A stretch of 64,000 nucleotides of DNA from Prochlorococcus sp. AG-347-K20 (GCA_003281315.1 QCCH01000007.1:1-64000); one strand, 5' to 3'; positions 9,920 through 19,828 are shown, counted from the stretch's first letter. The notes: generated from the letters alone by a model not told the origin. Program-made: numbers and translations.

Positions 9920-10903
9920 GTGAGTTTATACAAAAGTGTGGCTTGGATTTTAATTGTTTTTTTAATATTACTAGGGGGATTAATTGCGCCGTTTGGGGAT
10001 ATTCTTGGAACAAAGATCGGTAAGGCAAGATTTAGTATCTTAAAATTAAGACCGAAAAAAACAGCAACTATAATAACGATAATTACTGGTGGGTTTATTA
10101 GTTCAATTTCAATAGGGTTGTTGATTTTAGTTAGTGAAGAATTCAGACAAAGGCTTTTTGTTGATATTCCTTTTTTACAAAAAACTTTAGATGAAAGTAA
10201 AAAGGCTTTAATCCCTTTACAGGAAGAACGAAAGAAGCTTGAAGGTACAATTATTCAAAAAGAAAAGGAGTTAAATCAATTAAAAAATAATATTCAAGAA
10301 TTTAGGAGAGGAAATATTGTTATTAAAAGAGGACAACCTTTATTTATAGCTGAGATTAATCCCAGCTCAAATATAAAACTAGACTTAACAAAAATCTTTA
10401 ATGAAGCTGATAAATTTGTTAGGAAAATTGTTATCCCAAATAATAAAGAACCAAAAAATATTCTTTTATGGAGACCCAGTGATATTACAAAAATTGAGAC
10501 TACAGCTTCTGGAGGTGGAAAATGGATTTTATTAATTAAATCAGCAAGAAATGTCTTAAAAGGGGATAACTATGTTTTTGTAACTCCTGATTTATTGGAG
10601 AATAAATTTGTAGTTAAAAAAGGGGATGTTATTACAAGTTCAATTCTTGGAGAAAGTGATTTAAATTTTAAATCAATAAATTTAAAAATTAAATCATTGC
10701 TTAAAGAAACAAGGGATGAAATTAAGTCAAAAGGATCACAAGTTAGTGAAATCAATACAAATGGAAATTTTGTAAAAAAAATTAGAGACTTTCTACAAGA
10801 AAATAAAAATATCAAATTTAAATTAGAAGTAGTATCTTTGAGAGATAGTAAAACTGTAGAACCCATAGTAGTTGAAATAAATATTTTAAAAATTGAATCT
10901 TAA
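9920..10903 (+). CDS. DUF3084 membrane-anchored coiled-coil protein
   Basis: A 327-residue protein with two N-terminal membrane segments (residues ~8-25 and ~51-73). An amphipathic coiled coil follows (~85-130, rich in Glu/Lys/Leu/Gln), then a mostly beta soluble part. The start MSLYKSVAWILIVFLILLGG and the GTKIGKARFSIL element match the cyanobacterial DUF3084 family, whose role is unknown. It begins with GTG, 21 bases after ntcA, and ends directly against the next gene. Read-through from ntcA is therefore plausible. Confidence 0.75.
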   Translation: MSLYKSVAWILIVFLILLGGLIAPFGDILGTKIGKARFSILKLRPKKTATIITIITGGFISSISIGLLILVSEEFRQRLFVDIPFLQKTLDESKKALIPLQEERKKLEGTIIQKEKELNQLKNNIQEFRRGNIVIKRGQPLFIAEINPSSNIKLDLTKIFNEADKFVRKIVIPNNKEPKNILLWRPSDITKIETTASGGGKWILLIKSARNVLKGDNYVFVTPDLLENKFVVKKGDVITSSILGESDLNFKSINLKIKSLLKETRDEIKSKGSQVSEINTNGNFVKKIRDFLQENKNIKFKLEVVSLRDSKTVEPIVVEINILKIES

Positions 10904-11341
10904 ATGCCTAGAGTAATAACTATTGATCCAGGAAAAAGTAAATGCGGATTAGTATTAGCTGAAATAAGTAAAAAAAAAATTTATGAAGCGATCATTATTA
11001 AAAGTGAATTACTTGAAAATTATGTCAGACATTTAATTACCGCTGAGGAAATATCACAAATTATTATTGGCAATGGTACCACCAGTAGAGAAATTAGAGA
11101 AAAGCTATATTTCTTTAAAAAAGAAATAATAACTTTTGAGGAAAAAAATACTACATACAGGGCTAAAGCAAGATATTTCGAGCTTTTTCCAGTTAGTGGT
11201 CTGAAGTTTTTAATGCCAAGAGAGGTTTTTATTCTTAATAAAAACCTTGATGCAATATCAGCTTTGATAATTTTAGAAGATTATTGCAAAATGAAGTTCA
11301 CTTTGAATCAAAATATAGATCTTAAAACTTGGCTGAAATAG
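10904..11341 (+). CDS. YqgF/RuvX-like RNase H-fold protein
   Basis: A 145-residue protein beginning ITIDPGKSKCGLVLA, the first strand-turn of the RNase H fold, with the catalytic-type Asp in DPG. A later segment IIIGNGTTSREI resembles the second family motif, and a C-terminal Asp occurs in NLDAISALIIL. This fits the cyanobacterial side branch of YqgF (pre-16S rRNA processing nuclease/Holliday-resolvase-like) proteins. It follows the DUF3084 stop codon without a gap and overlaps the convergent DUF3146 gene by 20 bases. Biochemical activity is unproven. Confidence 0.7.
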   Translation: MPRVITIDPGKSKCGLVLAEISKKKIYEAIIIKSELLENYVRHLITAEEISQIIIGNGTTSREIREKLYFFKKEIITFEEKNTTYRAKARYFELFPVSGLKFLMPREVFILNKNLDAISALIILEDYCKMKFTLNQNIDLKTWLK

Positions 11342-11579
11342 TGAATTTATATTCATTACCGGCTTCTAGTTCATAATCTTTTTTCAATAAAAATTTCAAT
11401 AAGGCATTCTCAATTAATGCTCTTCCCAAAGGTGGATTTACTGTTAATAAACCTTCATGAAAGGACCATATAAAAGTCCACTTAAATTGACTAGCTTCCA
11501 CAACACCCTGAATTTGCTTTTTTGAGAAGCAATATTCCTTAACACTTAAATTGGCGATTGTTTCAGGTTTTGAACGCAT
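11322..11579 (-). CDS. DUF3146 family small protein
   Basis: An 85-residue soluble protein with alternating beta-strand character (GVVEASQFKWTFIWSF) and a helical middle (GRALIENALLKFLLKKDYEL). Size and sequence flavour match the cyanobacterial DUF3146 family of unknown function. It lies three bases downstream of pth on the same strand, so it probably shares its transcript. Confidence 0.7.
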   Translation of the reverse strand: MRSKPETIANLSVKEYCFSKKQIQGVVEASQFKWTFIWSFHEGLLTVNPPLGRALIENALLKFLLKKDYELEAGNEYKFTISAKF

Positions 11580-11582
11580 TTC

Positions 11583-12185
11583 TTAAGTTTGGTCTTTATC
11601 AAAAGAATTTAATTCATTAATTATATATTCTTCTTTTTTTGTATTTATTTGTTCGAGGGATTCTATTACTCTCTTATATACTTTATCCAATATTGATTTT
11701 TCTTCTAGAGAAATATTTCCTAGTACATGTGAAATGGTATTGAAATTATTTTTTCCTTTTATTAGACGAGGTGATCCAATGCCAATTCTTATTCTCTTAA
11801 AGTTTTGTGTCTGCAATTGTTCAATTATGCTTTTAAGACCGTTATGACCACCTGAGCTTCCTTTTCTTCTAAATCTTATTTTTCCAAGGGGAAGATCTTT
11901 ATCATCGACTATTATGAAAAGCTGATCTAAATTTATTTTGTACCAATCAACTATTGCTCTGACAGCATCACCACTATTATTCATAAACGTATTTGGTAAA
12001 AATAACCTGAAAGTAGAACCATTTATTTGAAATTCTGAGCAAGAACTTTTAAGCTTATTTCTTAATAAAAAATCTGAATTATATTTTTTTGAAAAATTTT
12101 CAAGCAGTAAGAAACCTATATTATGTCTATTGTTGAAATATTTTTTACCAGGGTTTCCAAGACCGATTAGATATATGTCTTTCAT
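11583..12185 (-). CDS. pth: Peptidyl-tRNA hydrolase
   Basis: Releases peptidyl groups from tRNAs that drop off the ribosome. The 200-residue protein opens with IGLGNPGKKYFNNRHNIGF, containing the catalytic histidine near residue 21. It has the FMNNSG motif near residue 67 and DDKDLPLGKIRFRRKGSSGGHNGLKSI near residues 93-119. Length and motifs are standard. It is transcribed leftward downstream of psbH but separated from it by a strong hairpin. Confidence 0.95.
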   Translation of the reverse strand: MKDIYLIGLGNPGKKYFNNRHNIGFLLLENFSKKYNSDFLLRNKLKSSCSEFQINGSTFRLFLPNTFMNNSGDAVRAIVDWYKINLDQLFIIVDDKDLPLGKIRFRRKGSSGGHNGLKSIIEQLQTQNFKRIRIGIGSPRLIKGKNNFNTISHVLGNISLEEKSILDKVYKRVIESLEQINTKKEEYIINELNSFDKDQT

Positions 12186-12272
12186 GTTTTATTTCTAAAT
12201 CTCTTGATTATTGAGAATTATGAATATATATATCAACTATAACTAATGAATTAAATCAAAAATTTTAAGAAT

Positions 12273-12302
12273 GTTACTTAGCAATCTCATGGACTAAGTA
12301 AC
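12273..12302 (-). terminator. Hairpin between psbH and pth
   Basis: A perfect 9-base inverted repeat, GTTACTTAG / CTAAGTAAC, with a 12-base loop lies 22 bases past the psbH stop. On the plus strand it is followed directly by TTTTT; on the minus strand by a weaker T/A-rich tract. It probably ends or protects the psbH message, and may also stop antisense transcripts. Confidence 0.55.
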
Positions 12303-12324
12303 TTTTTGAGAAAATTTCAGAAAT

Positions 12325-12525
12325 TTAGTTTCCGTTCCAATCTACTGAGAAACCTTGAAGCAGTAAGGATTGGTTATAAATTTGTAGAAGAATAACTAAA
12401 AAAACAAGTAGCAGTAACCCTATGACGGTCATCACAGGTACTGCTCCCCAACCCGGTACCACTTTCCCTTGTCCTGAATTACCAATTGCTTTTAGAAGAC
12501 TGCCTAAGGCTGTTTTTTGACCCAT
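12325..12525 (-). CDS. psbH: Photosystem II protein H
   Basis: The 66-residue single-span PSII subunit needed for stable PSII assembly and QA-QB electron transfer. The sequence [11 protein letters not shown]...[13 protein letters not shown], the membrane segment at about residues 29-49, and the end DWNGN are typical of PsbH. It lacks the long phosphorylated N-terminus of plants, as cyanobacterial forms do. Its promoter is fused back to back with that of psbN. Confidence 0.95.
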
Positions 12526-12558
12526 TTGAATTCACAAAATCGAATATTATTTCGCTAT

Positions 12559-12576
12559 TGTATAAGAACTTATACA
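12559..12576. promoter_or_regulatory. Symmetrical divergent promoter between psbH and psbN
   Basis: An 18-base near-perfect palindrome with 8-base arms, TGTATAAG / CTTATACA, and a 2-base centre. Each arm ends in TATACA read outward, giving a -10 element for psbN on the plus strand (12571-12576) and one for psbH on the minus strand (12564-12559). Both are set at normal distances from the two start codons. The two -10 boxes are only six bases apart. Confidence 0.5.
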
Positions 12577-12604
12577 TAAATTGTTTACAAACTTAGCAAA
12601 ATTG

Positions 12605-12757
12605 ATGCAAACTTTATCATCTGCTCCAGATCCTGCAGTTTCCATAGCAGTAACAATTCTGGCACTACTCCTAGCTTTAACTGGTTTTGGTCTTTGGACT
12701 GCATTTGGACCTAAAGCAGCAAAGCTTACTGATCCTTGGGATGACCATGACGATTAA
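12605..12757 (+). CDS. psbN: PsbN protein
   Basis: A 50-residue single-span protein (MQTLSSAPDPAVSIAV...; membrane segment ~12-33; end KLTDPWDDHDD). It is required for assembly of PSII reaction centres but is not a stable PSII subunit (family knowledge). Divergent from psbH and followed by psbI on the same strand. The FGPKAAKLTDPWDDH tail is diagnostic of the family. Confidence 0.95.
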   Translation: MQTLSSAPDPAVSIAVTILALLLALTGFGLWTAFGPKAAKLTDPWDDHDD

Positions 12758-12865
12758 TCTCCCTCAAAGTATTTCAAATTTTTCCAAAAATACAAAAAGT
12801 AAACATTTAACCATAGTTTAATTATAAATTTAATAAGATATAAATCTGTCAGCACTCGTAATTCC

Positions 12866-12994
12866 ATGCTTGCCTTAAAAATTTCTGTTTACACTATTGT
12901 CTTTTTCTTTGTTGGAATATTTCTTTTCGGATTTTTAGCAAGTGACCCAACAAGAACTCCAAACAGGAAAGATCTAGAGAGTCCTCAAGATTAA
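12866..12994 (+). CDS. psbI: Photosystem II protein I
   Basis: A 42-residue single-span subunit of the PSII reaction centre that contacts D1. [19 protein letters not shown], then [11 protein letters not shown], is the family signature. Start is ATG at 12866. A TATAAA sequence at 12839-12844 about 22 bases upstream, and another at 12823, are possible -10 elements, so psbI may have its own promoter besides read-through from psbN. Confidence 0.95.
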
Positions 12995-13014
12995 TGTCTT
13001 AATTAAATTTTAAA

Positions 13015-15003
13015 TTGATTTCTAGAATTTCAAAAAAACTAATATTTTTCACTTTTCTGTTTATTAATTCTTTACAGCCATCAAAATCAGCTGAATTCGA
13101 AAAGATTAATAAAAATATCAACAATCAAAATATAAATTTGATTTGGTCAAAAACTAGTAATGATCAATCTTTATTAAGTACCTCAAAAATTTCCGATGAT
13201 AATACATTCTTTATAAAATTAAAGAAAAATCTTGAGTCGTTTTTATTGGTTAAAGCCGAAAATCAAAAAGAGTTAATAATCCAATCCGATAAGCAGTCTG
13301 AAATAAATGATGTTATTTATGCAGATGGTAATGTATCTGTTTCTTATGGAGGCAAACTGCTTAGAGCTGATAATTTAATATACGATAAGTTAAATAAAAA
13401 AATTAATGCTACTGGAAATATAGCCTTGATATTAGGTGATCAACTCTTTAAAGTTTCACAATTCGAATACAATTTTATCAGTAAAAAAGGTTATCTATTA
13501 GATGTAAAGGGTAATATTAAAACTAATAACTTGATTGATGATTTATCTTCAAATTTCAGCTTATCAGACTCTCAAAAGTTAGGAAGTTTAATTGAACTTA
13601 AAAAAAAAGAAGTTATAAATACGCCTAACGTTGTACAGAATTGGTTATTTTTTACAGATAAAATGATCATAGACGGTGACAAATGGAAAAGTAAGAAGGC
13701 CATTTTTAGTAATGATTTACTTGAATTAAAACAAGTAAAATTAGAAATTAATGCATTAGAAGTTTTTCCTATTGATGAAGAAACACTAAGATTTAAATCC
13801 TCATTAAATTATTTAATTCTTGAGGAAAAAATATCAATCCCTTTTTGGTTAGGTAGTAGAAATTTTGATTTTGATAAGTTTCAAACTGCGAATAGATGGA
13901 ATCTTGGATATGAAAATTTAGATAAGGATGGGTATTTTATCGGTAGGAGATTTAACTCTATAGATTTAACGGAAGATTTCGTTCTTGATTTAGAGCCTCA
14001 ATTTTTGATTCAACGCTCTCTAAAGGGCTATACAAAAAGTTTTGTAAATAAGGGGGAATCAATAACCTCAGATAAGGTCAAAAGCAATTCAAGTTTTGAA
14101 GATTATTTTGCTCTAAAATCAAAGATAAATGGGAGAATAAATAATTGGAATATAGAAATAGATAAGAATTTGAATTCTTTTAATTTTGATAAATTTTCGG
14201 ATGCATTTAGATTTAAAACAAAATTGAATAAAGAGATTAATTTTTTAGATACAAAATGGGATAAAAGTTTTTATGGAATTTATAGAGAGAGGATTTGGAA
14301 TGGTTCATTGGGAGAAGCGGAAATTTACTCGGGGTATGGTTCAAAATTGCAAAAAGAAAATAATTGGGTCGTAAATGGCATTGAAAATAATGAATCATTG
14401 TCTTTAGGTTTTGCAAACATAACAGCAGAGGCTTTAAATACAAAAGATCTCATAACTAATTTAAAAGGAAACTTGTTCTATTCTCTAGACCAGAAATTTC
14501 CGATTAGTATTCAAAAACCTAAAAATAAATCTATTGATATTTCATATAGATATATTCCTCAACCAGTCACTAAAGGATTAAGTCTTAAAACAAGATTAGA
14601 GGCATCATATTCTTTCTATGAAAATGGTGACCATCAAGAATATATAGGCTTAGGTGTAGGGCCCGAATTAATATTGGGTAATTTTAAGGATAGAACTTTT
14701 GATTATACTCGTTTAAGTCTTTTCCCTTTCTATAAATTTGATAGTGGGAAGAGCGTTTTTAAATTTGACCATAATTATGAGAAATTTACGTTAAATATTG
14801 CTTTTGATCAGCAACTTTTTGGCCCAGTTATCATCAAAAGTTTTGGGACTTTAAATTTAACAAATGATTCAGATGACTACGGTGAATTTATAGATTCTAA
14901 AATCTCCTTAAATTGGAAAAAAAGATCCTACGAATTTGGTATTTTTTATCAACCTCATAATCAAGCAGGAGGAATTTCTTTTGAATTATTTGGATTTAAA
15001 TAA
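13015..15003 (+). CDS. LptD/OstA-like outer-membrane protein (DUF3769)
   Basis: A 662-residue protein with an N-terminal signal peptide (residues 1-25, ending near SKSA). An OstA/LptA-like repeat follows around residues 95-160 (VIYADGNVSVSYGGKLLRADNLIYD). A large C-terminal beta-rich region with many aromatic strands ends GISFELFGFK, as outer-membrane barrels do. This is the cyanobacterial DUF3769 type, thought to play the LptD part in lipopolysaccharide insertion; that role is inferred from family. No ATG is available; TTG at 13015, 20 bases after psbI, is the likely start since an in-frame TAA lies at 13000. Confidence 0.75.
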   Translation: MISRISKKLIFFTFLFINSLQPSKSAEFEKINKNINNQNINLIWSKTSNDQSLLSTSKISDDNTFFIKLKKNLESFLLVKAENQKELIIQSDKQSEINDVIYADGNVSVSYGGKLLRADNLIYDKLNKKINATGNIALILGDQLFKVSQFEYNFISKKGYLLDVKGNIKTNNLIDDLSSNFSLSDSQKLGSLIELKKKEVINTPNVVQNWLFFTDKMIIDGDKWKSKKAIFSNDLLELKQVKLEINALEVFPIDEETLRFKSSLNYLILEEKISIPFWLGSRNFDFDKFQTANRWNLGYENLDKDGYFIGRRFNSIDLTEDFVLDLEPQFLIQRSLKGYTKSFVNKGESITSDKVKSNSSFEDYFALKSKINGRINNWNIEIDKNLNSFNFDKFSDAFRFKTKLNKEINFLDTKWDKSFYGIYRERIWNGSLGEAEIYSGYGSKLQKENNWVVNGIENNESLSLGFANITAEALNTKDLITNLKGNLFYSLDQKFPISIQKPKNKSIDISYRYIPQPVTKGLSLKTRLEASYSFYENGDHQEYIGLGVGPELILGNFKDRTFDYTRLSLFPFYKFDSGKSVFKFDHNYEKFTLNIAFDQQLFGPVIIKSFGTLNLTNDSDDYGEFIDSKISLNWKKRSYEFGIFYQPHNQAGGISFELFGFK

Positions 15004-15630
15004 TTACGTTACATGAGAATTAAATTCTAAATAGGGTAAATCATTAAGTTTATTCTCAATAAGGTTTTCATTCTGAAGCAGTGTTGAAGTTGCATCCCAT
15101 TGCCCTGATAAAAACATTTTTCTTGAGGTTTTTTTAATCTCAAGAGTTAAACTTAAATCTTTTGATTTTGCTAATGAATTTTTAAGATCAATTTCTAAGA
15201 ATAAAAATTTATTCACCTTACTTTGATTTTGAATTTCTTGTATTGATTTTTTTGGGAGCGTAAAACATGGGATTCCTATTGCAATGCAGTTACTATAAAA
15301 AATATCAGCGAAACTCTCTCCTATGATTGCTTTTATGCCCCATCTCATAAGTGCTTGAGGGGCATGTTCTCTACTTGAACCACATCCAAAATTGCTATTA
15401 ACAATAAGTATTTTAGCATTTTTGTTTTCCTCTAAATCAAAAGGATGCCTTCCCTTTAAAGTTTCTCTATCGTCCTTAAAAACAGATTCACCCAATGAGT
15501 CAAAGTTAACACACTTCAAGAAACGCGCTGGAATTATTCGATCTGTATCAATGTCGTTACCAATCAAGGAGATACATTGCCCTTTTATTTGTCTAATTTT
15601 TCCAATAGGTAGGGTAAATTCGGATTTCAT
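15004..15630 (-). CDS. leuD: 3-isopropylmalate dehydratase small subunit
   Basis: Swivel-domain partner of LeuC in leucine biosynthesis, isomerising 2- to 3-isopropylmalate. The 208-residue protein has the aconitase-type motifs IDTDRIIPARFLK, VNSNFGCGSSREHAPQAL and FADIFYSNCIAIGIP. Its start codon overlaps the leuC stop by one base, so the two are translated as a coupled pair. It ends one base from the convergent outer-membrane protein gene. Confidence 0.96.
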   Translation of the reverse strand: MKSEFTLPIGKIRQIKGQCISLIGNDIDTDRIIPARFLKCVNFDSLGESVFKDDRETLKGRHPFDLEENKNAKILIVNSNFGCGSSREHAPQALMRWGIKAIIGESFADIFYSNCIAIGIPCFTLPKKSIQEIQNQSKVNKFLFLEIDLKNSLAKSKDLSLTLEIKKTSRKMFLSGQWDATSTLLQNENLIENKLNDLPYLEFNSHVT

Positions 15631-17036
15631 TAGCTAAGAAATTCTCGCACGTCACTTACTTTGCCATTAATTGCAGCAGCAGCAACCATTGCTGGACTCA
15701 TGAGTAGTGTTCTACCGCTAGGAGACCCCTGTCTGCCCTTGAAATTTCTATTACTAGAACTCGCACTAACTTGATTACCTATTAGTTTATCTGAATTCAT
15801 TGCTAAACACATAGAGCAGCCTGGTTCTCTCCATTGAAATCCAGAATCCATAAATATCTGATCAAGTCCTTCTTGTTTTGCTTCGTGGGCTACTTTTTCT
15901 GAGCCAGGCACTACAAATGCTTTGACATTCTTAGATACTTTTTTTTCTTTTAATACTTTAGCTGCAATTCTCAAGTCACTGATTCGCCCATTTGTGCAAC
16001 TACCTATGAAGCAAACTTCTACTGGAATATCTTTTATTGATTGTCCTGGCTTGAAACTCATATATTCATAAGCCTCTTCAGCAACTAATTTGTCATTTGG
16101 AGACAATTCATCTAAAAGAGGGATTTGTTGATTAATGCCTATACTTTGGCTCGGAGTAATCCCCCAAGTAACTGTTGGTTCTATTTTAGAGGCATCTATT
16201 TTAACTACATCATCATAAATTGAACCTTCATCGCTATTTAATGATTTCCACCATTTGAGCGCTTTTTCCCAATGCTCTTTTTTTGGTGCGTATAATTTAT
16301 TTCTTATGTAACTAAAGGTCTTTTCATCAGGGTTTATGTAGCCGCATCTTGCTCCTCCTTCAATAGACATATTGCATATAGTCATCCTTTCTTCCATGGA
16401 TAATTCATCTATCGCAGGCCCTGCGAACTCATATGCGAAACCCACTCCAGCCTTTACGCCGAGTTTATTAATAATATGAAGTACTAAATCCTTAGCATAA
16501 ACACCTTTAGATAATTTATTATCACACCAAATCTGCCTTACTTTCAATTTGTTCATGGCTATGGTTTGGGTAGCAAGAACGTCTCTTACTTGACTTGTAC
16601 CTATCCCAAAAGCAATTGACCCAAAAGCTCCATGAGTTGAAGTATGAGAATCTCCGCAAGCGATTGTCATTCCTGGCTGAGTAAGCCCTAATTCTGGTGC
16701 TACTACATGAACTATTCCTTGATTACCACTACCAATATTAAAAAATCTTATTTTATGCTCTAAGCAATTCTTCTCAAGTGTTTCAATCATCTGTTCAGCG
16801 AGATTATCTTTGAAAGGCCTGCTCTGATTGTCTGTTGGTACAATATGATCAACGGTAGCAACAGTTCTATCAGGGAATTTAACTTTTAAGTTTTTGTCTT
16901 TTAAAGCGCCAAATGCTTGAGGACTTGTAACTTCATGGATAAGGTGAAGACCAATAAATATTTGATCAGATCCACCTGGAAGTCTTGAAACTTTGTGTAA
17001 ATCCCAAACTTTATCAAATAAGGTATCTTGACTCAA
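15630..17036 (-). CDS. leuC: 3-isopropylmalate dehydratase large subunit
   Basis: Catalytic subunit holding the [4Fe-4S] cluster. Cluster ligands are visible in [16 protein letters not shown] and [13 protein letters not shown]. Substrate motifs include [15 protein letters not shown] and the C-terminal [14 protein letters not shown]. At 468 residues it is of standard length. It follows cinA by 13 bases and leads into leuD, forming a glyA-cinA-leuC-leuD run on the minus strand. Confidence 0.97.
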   Translation of the reverse strand: MSQDTLFDKVWDLHKVSRLPGGSDQIFIGLHLIHEVTSPQAFGALKDKNLKVKFPDRTVATVDHIVPTDNQSRPFKDNLAEQMIETLEKNCLEHKIRFFNIGSGNQGIVHVVAPELGLTQPGMTIACGDSHTSTHGAFGSIAFGIGTSQVRDVLATQTIAMNKLKVRQIWCDNKLSKGVYAKDLVLHIINKLGVKAGVGFAYEFAGPAIDELSMEERMTICNMSIEGGARCGYINPDEKTFSYIRNKLYAPKKEHWEKALKWWKSLNSDEGSIYDDVVKIDASKIEPTVTWGITPSQSIGINQQIPLLDELSPNDKLVAEEAYEYMSFKPGQSIKDIPVEVCFIGSCTNGRISDLRIAAKVLKEKKVSKNVKAFVVPGSEKVAHEAKQEGLDQIFMDSGFQWREPGCSMCLAMNSDKLIGNQVSASSSNRNFKGRQGSPSGRTLLMSPAMVAAAAINGKVSDVREFLS

Positions 17037-17049
17037 TTTGTAAAAATAG

Positions 17050-18324
17050 TTACTTACTATCCGATAATAGGATTAATCTGAGACTGTTCAAACACACATT
17101 AACACTTAGTGTTTGAATTTCTACTCTATTTCGGGTTGAGTTAAATAGTTTTTTTATATTAGTTATATGATTATTCGGTCCAGAAATTGATATATAGACA
17201 AGTCCAACCGGTTTATCTTGACTGCCTCCGTTAGGACCAGCTATTCCACTAATTGCTATTGCCCAATCTGCTCCTAATTTCTCTTTTACATTAATTGCCA
17301 TGGACTCACAAACTTCTTCAGAAACAGCTCCATATTTTGTAAGCTTCTCTTCAGAAATATTTAATAATGAATTTTTTAGCTCATTACTGTAGGAAACTAT
17401 ACTCCCTTTAAAAACTTGTGATGAGCCTGATATTGATGTTAGCGATGAAGATAGAAGGCCTCCGGTACAGGATTCAGCAAAAACAATAGTTTGGTTCCTC
17501 TCGGTTAATTCTTTTATTAAAATGCCAGGAAGAGTATCATTATCCTCTCCAAAAATAAATTTCGAAAAATCTTTTTTTAATTTTTCTTTTACAGGTTTAA
17601 TTATATTTTTTGCTTCTAGATGATTCTTTGCTCTCGCTGTGATTCTTAATTTAACCTCTCCTAAGTTTGCATATGGGGCAACAGTCGGGTTTTTAAGATT
17701 TAATAGATCATTGATTTTTTCTGTAACACTAGATTCTCCTATACCTGCAAATTTAAGAGTATTTGAATAAAAGGAATAATTATCTGAGAATTTGGTTTTA
17801 ATGAAATTACAAGCCGTATCTTCCCACATAGTTTTCATTTCACTTGGTACTCCAGGGAAAGTAAGAATGGTAAATCCTTTTATTGGTTCCCATATCATTC
17901 CTGGGGCAGTGCCCCTAGGGTTATTAATTATTTGAGCATTTTTTGGGAAGAGACATTGTTTCCTTAAGCTAGATGAATCATCCTGAAGTTTTGAGTTTGA
18001 TAGTTTTTGTTTAATTTCATCCCATAAGTGCGTTCTTTCAAAAAGAGTTACATTAAAGGATTTGGCTATTGCTTCGGTAGTTAAGTCATCTGGGGTGGGT
18101 CCCAAGCCACCAGTTGTAATTAGCAGATTACTTCTTTTCGATATTTCTTGAATTACTTTTATAATTCGATCACAATTATCACCTACAGTTGATTGCCTAA
18201 AGTGATTTAAGCCTAATTTAGATAACTGTTCAGAAATCCATTGAGCATTTGTATTTATAATATTTCCTAAGAGTAGCTCTGTTCCAATAGAAAGAATTTC
18301 AACTCCCTTGGAGTTAGGACTCAT
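17050..18324 (-). CDS. cinA: CinA-like protein (molybdopterin-binding and NMN amidase domains)
   Basis: A 424-residue two-domain protein. The N-terminal MoCF-like domain ([32 protein letters not shown]) occupies residues ~9-175. The C-terminal PncC-type nicotinamide-mononucleotide amidase domain (~265-420) has [14 protein letters not shown] and [11 protein letters not shown]. The family recycles pyridine nucleotides and has an ADP-ribose pyrophosphatase activity in some members. Its start overlaps the glyA stop by four bases, indicating translational coupling. Confidence 0.92.
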   Translation of the reverse strand: MSPNSKGVEILSIGTELLLGNIINTNAQWISEQLSKLGLNHFRQSTVGDNCDRIIKVIQEISKRSNLLITTGGLGPTPDDLTTEAIAKSFNVTLFERTHLWDEIKQKLSNSKLQDDSSSLRKQCLFPKNAQIINNPRGTAPGMIWEPIKGFTILTFPGVPSEMKTMWEDTACNFIKTKFSDNYSFYSNTLKFAGIGESSVTEKINDLLNLKNPTVAPYANLGEVKLRITARAKNHLEAKNIIKPVKEKLKKDFSKFIFGEDNDTLPGILIKELTERNQTIVFAESCTGGLLSSSLTSISGSSQVFKGSIVSYSNELKNSLLNISEEKLTKYGAVSEEVCESMAINVKEKLGADWAIAISGIAGPNGGSQDKPVGLVYISISGPNNHITNIKKLFNSTRNRVEIQTLSVNVCLNSLRLILLSDSK

Positions 18325-19592
18325 TTAATTGATGCTTCAAGTTTGCCTTCATAAAGAGGAAAACGATTACATAAGGTTAATACTCTTTCTTTACATTGAC
18401 TTTCAATCAGTGAATCGTCTGGGTTAAGTAATCTATCAGCAATAATTTCGCCAACTTCAGCAAAAGCATTCTCATTAAAGCCTCTAGTAGTTAAAGCAGC
18501 AGTTCCTAACCTGAGTCCACTGGTTACAAAAGGTGATTCAGGGTCAAATGGAACGGTATTTTTATTTGCAGTGATATTCACTTCACTTACAAGCAAGTCA
18601 GCAATTTTACCTGTCATATTGATACTTCTTAAATCAAGTAAAACAATATGGTTATCAGTGCCTCCACTCACGATATTGATACCTCTATTTATTAAAGTTG
18701 AAGCTAGAACTTTTGCATTTTTTATTACTTGTTGGGAATAATTAACGAAATCTGGCTGCAAGGCTTCTCCAAATGCAACTGCTTTAGCGGCAATTATATG
18801 TTCGAGGGGACCACCCTGAGTTCCAGGGAAAACAGATTTATCAAATTTCTTTCCAAATTCTGCATCTTTACATAAAATAAGTCCCCCTCTAGGCCCTCTT
18901 AGTGTTTTATGTGTAGTAGTAGTTACTACATCACAATAAGGTATTGGATTTGGGTGAAGTTTACTTGCTACAAGACCGGCAATATGTGCAATATCAGCCA
19001 TTAAGAAAGCACCAACTTCATCTGCAATATTTCTAAATGATTCAAAATCGATTGTCCTTGGATAAGCAGAATATCCGCATATGATCAATTTTGGTTTTGT
19101 TTCAAGTGCTATCTCTCTTATTTCATCAAAATTTAATTCACTAGTTTCTTTATTTACACCATAGTGAACTGCATTGAACCACTTACCACTCATATTTACT
19201 GGAGACCCATGAGTTAGGTGTCCACCATGAGATAAATCCATCCCCATGATTGTGTCGCCAGGCTTAAGTAGACTTAGGAAAACAGCAGCATTTGCCTGTG
19301 CTCCACTATGGGGTTGAACATTAGCCCAATTTGCATTAAATAATTTTTTCGCTCTCTGAATAGCTAATTCTTCGATTTCATCAACAAATTCGCATCCCCC
19401 GTAATATCTTTTTTGAGGTAATCCCTCGGCGTATTTATTTGTAAGGACGGAACCTTGAGCCTGCATAACAGCAATTGATGCGAAATTCTCGCTTGCGATT
19501 AACTCGAGATGAGTTTCCTGTCTATTTTTTTCAGAGTTGATAAAATTTGATATTACTGGATCACTTTCTTTAAGATTTTGAAGGATATTCAT
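18321..19592 (-). CDS. glyA: Serine hydroxymethyltransferase
   Basis: PLP enzyme interconverting serine and glycine and charging tetrahydrofolate with one-carbon units. The 423-residue protein has ELIASENF near residue 30 and the Schiff-base lysine in [15 protein letters not shown] near residue 230. [15 protein letters not shown] and the C-terminal [14 protein letters not shown] are also present. First gene of the leftward cluster, about 75 bases downstream of the tRNA-Arg gene on the same strand. Its product supplies folate units to thyX- and pur-type reactions. Confidence 0.97.
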   Translation of the reverse strand: MNILQNLKESDPVISNFINSEKNRQETHLELIASENFASIAVMQAQGSVLTNKYAEGLPQKRYYGGCEFVDEIEELAIQRAKKLFNANWANVQPHSGAQANAAVFLSLLKPGDTIMGMDLSHGGHLTHGSPVNMSGKWFNAVHYGVNKETSELNFDEIREIALETKPKLIICGYSAYPRTIDFESFRNIADEVGAFLMADIAHIAGLVASKLHPNPIPYCDVVTTTTHKTLRGPRGGLILCKDAEFGKKFDKSVFPGTQGGPLEHIIAAKAVAFGEALQPDFVNYSQQVIKNAKVLASTLINRGINIVSGGTDNHIVLLDLRSINMTGKIADLLVSEVNITANKNTVPFDPESPFVTSGLRLGTAALTTRGFNENAFAEVGEIIADRLLNPDDSLIESQCKERVLTLCNRFPLYEGKLEASIK

Positions 19593-19668
19593 TGAATTTG
19601 ATAAGTAATACCCATAATATAGACGATATTTTTTAGAAAAATATAAAAAGAATATTTCAGAATTTAAA

Positions 19669-19742
19669 CGCGCCTGGAGAGATTCGAACTCCCGACACCC
19701 TGATCCGTAGTCAGGTGCTCTAATCCACTGAGCTACAGGCGC
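19669..19742 (-). tRNA. tRNA-Arg (ACG)
   Basis: Reading the minus strand gives a 7-base acceptor stem (GCGCCTG/CAGGCGC) and D arm (GCTC AGTGGATTA GAGC). The anticodon stem CCTGA/TCAGG carries loop CTACGGA with anticodon ACG. The T arm contains GTTCGAATC. CCA is not encoded. A34 would be edited to inosine to read CGN codons. Confidence 0.95.
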
Positions 19743-19828
19743 ATAATTATGTAATATCTCTGTTTCAGGGTCTCTTAGTCAACTAGATTTCGGGTAAAAT
19801 ATCTATTATTAACAATCCAATTATTAAT

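Noticed and set aside
12559..12576. psbH/psbN palindrome as an NtcA site
   Set aside because: The half-sites GTA and TAC are ten bases apart instead of eight; the symmetrical -10 explanation fits better.
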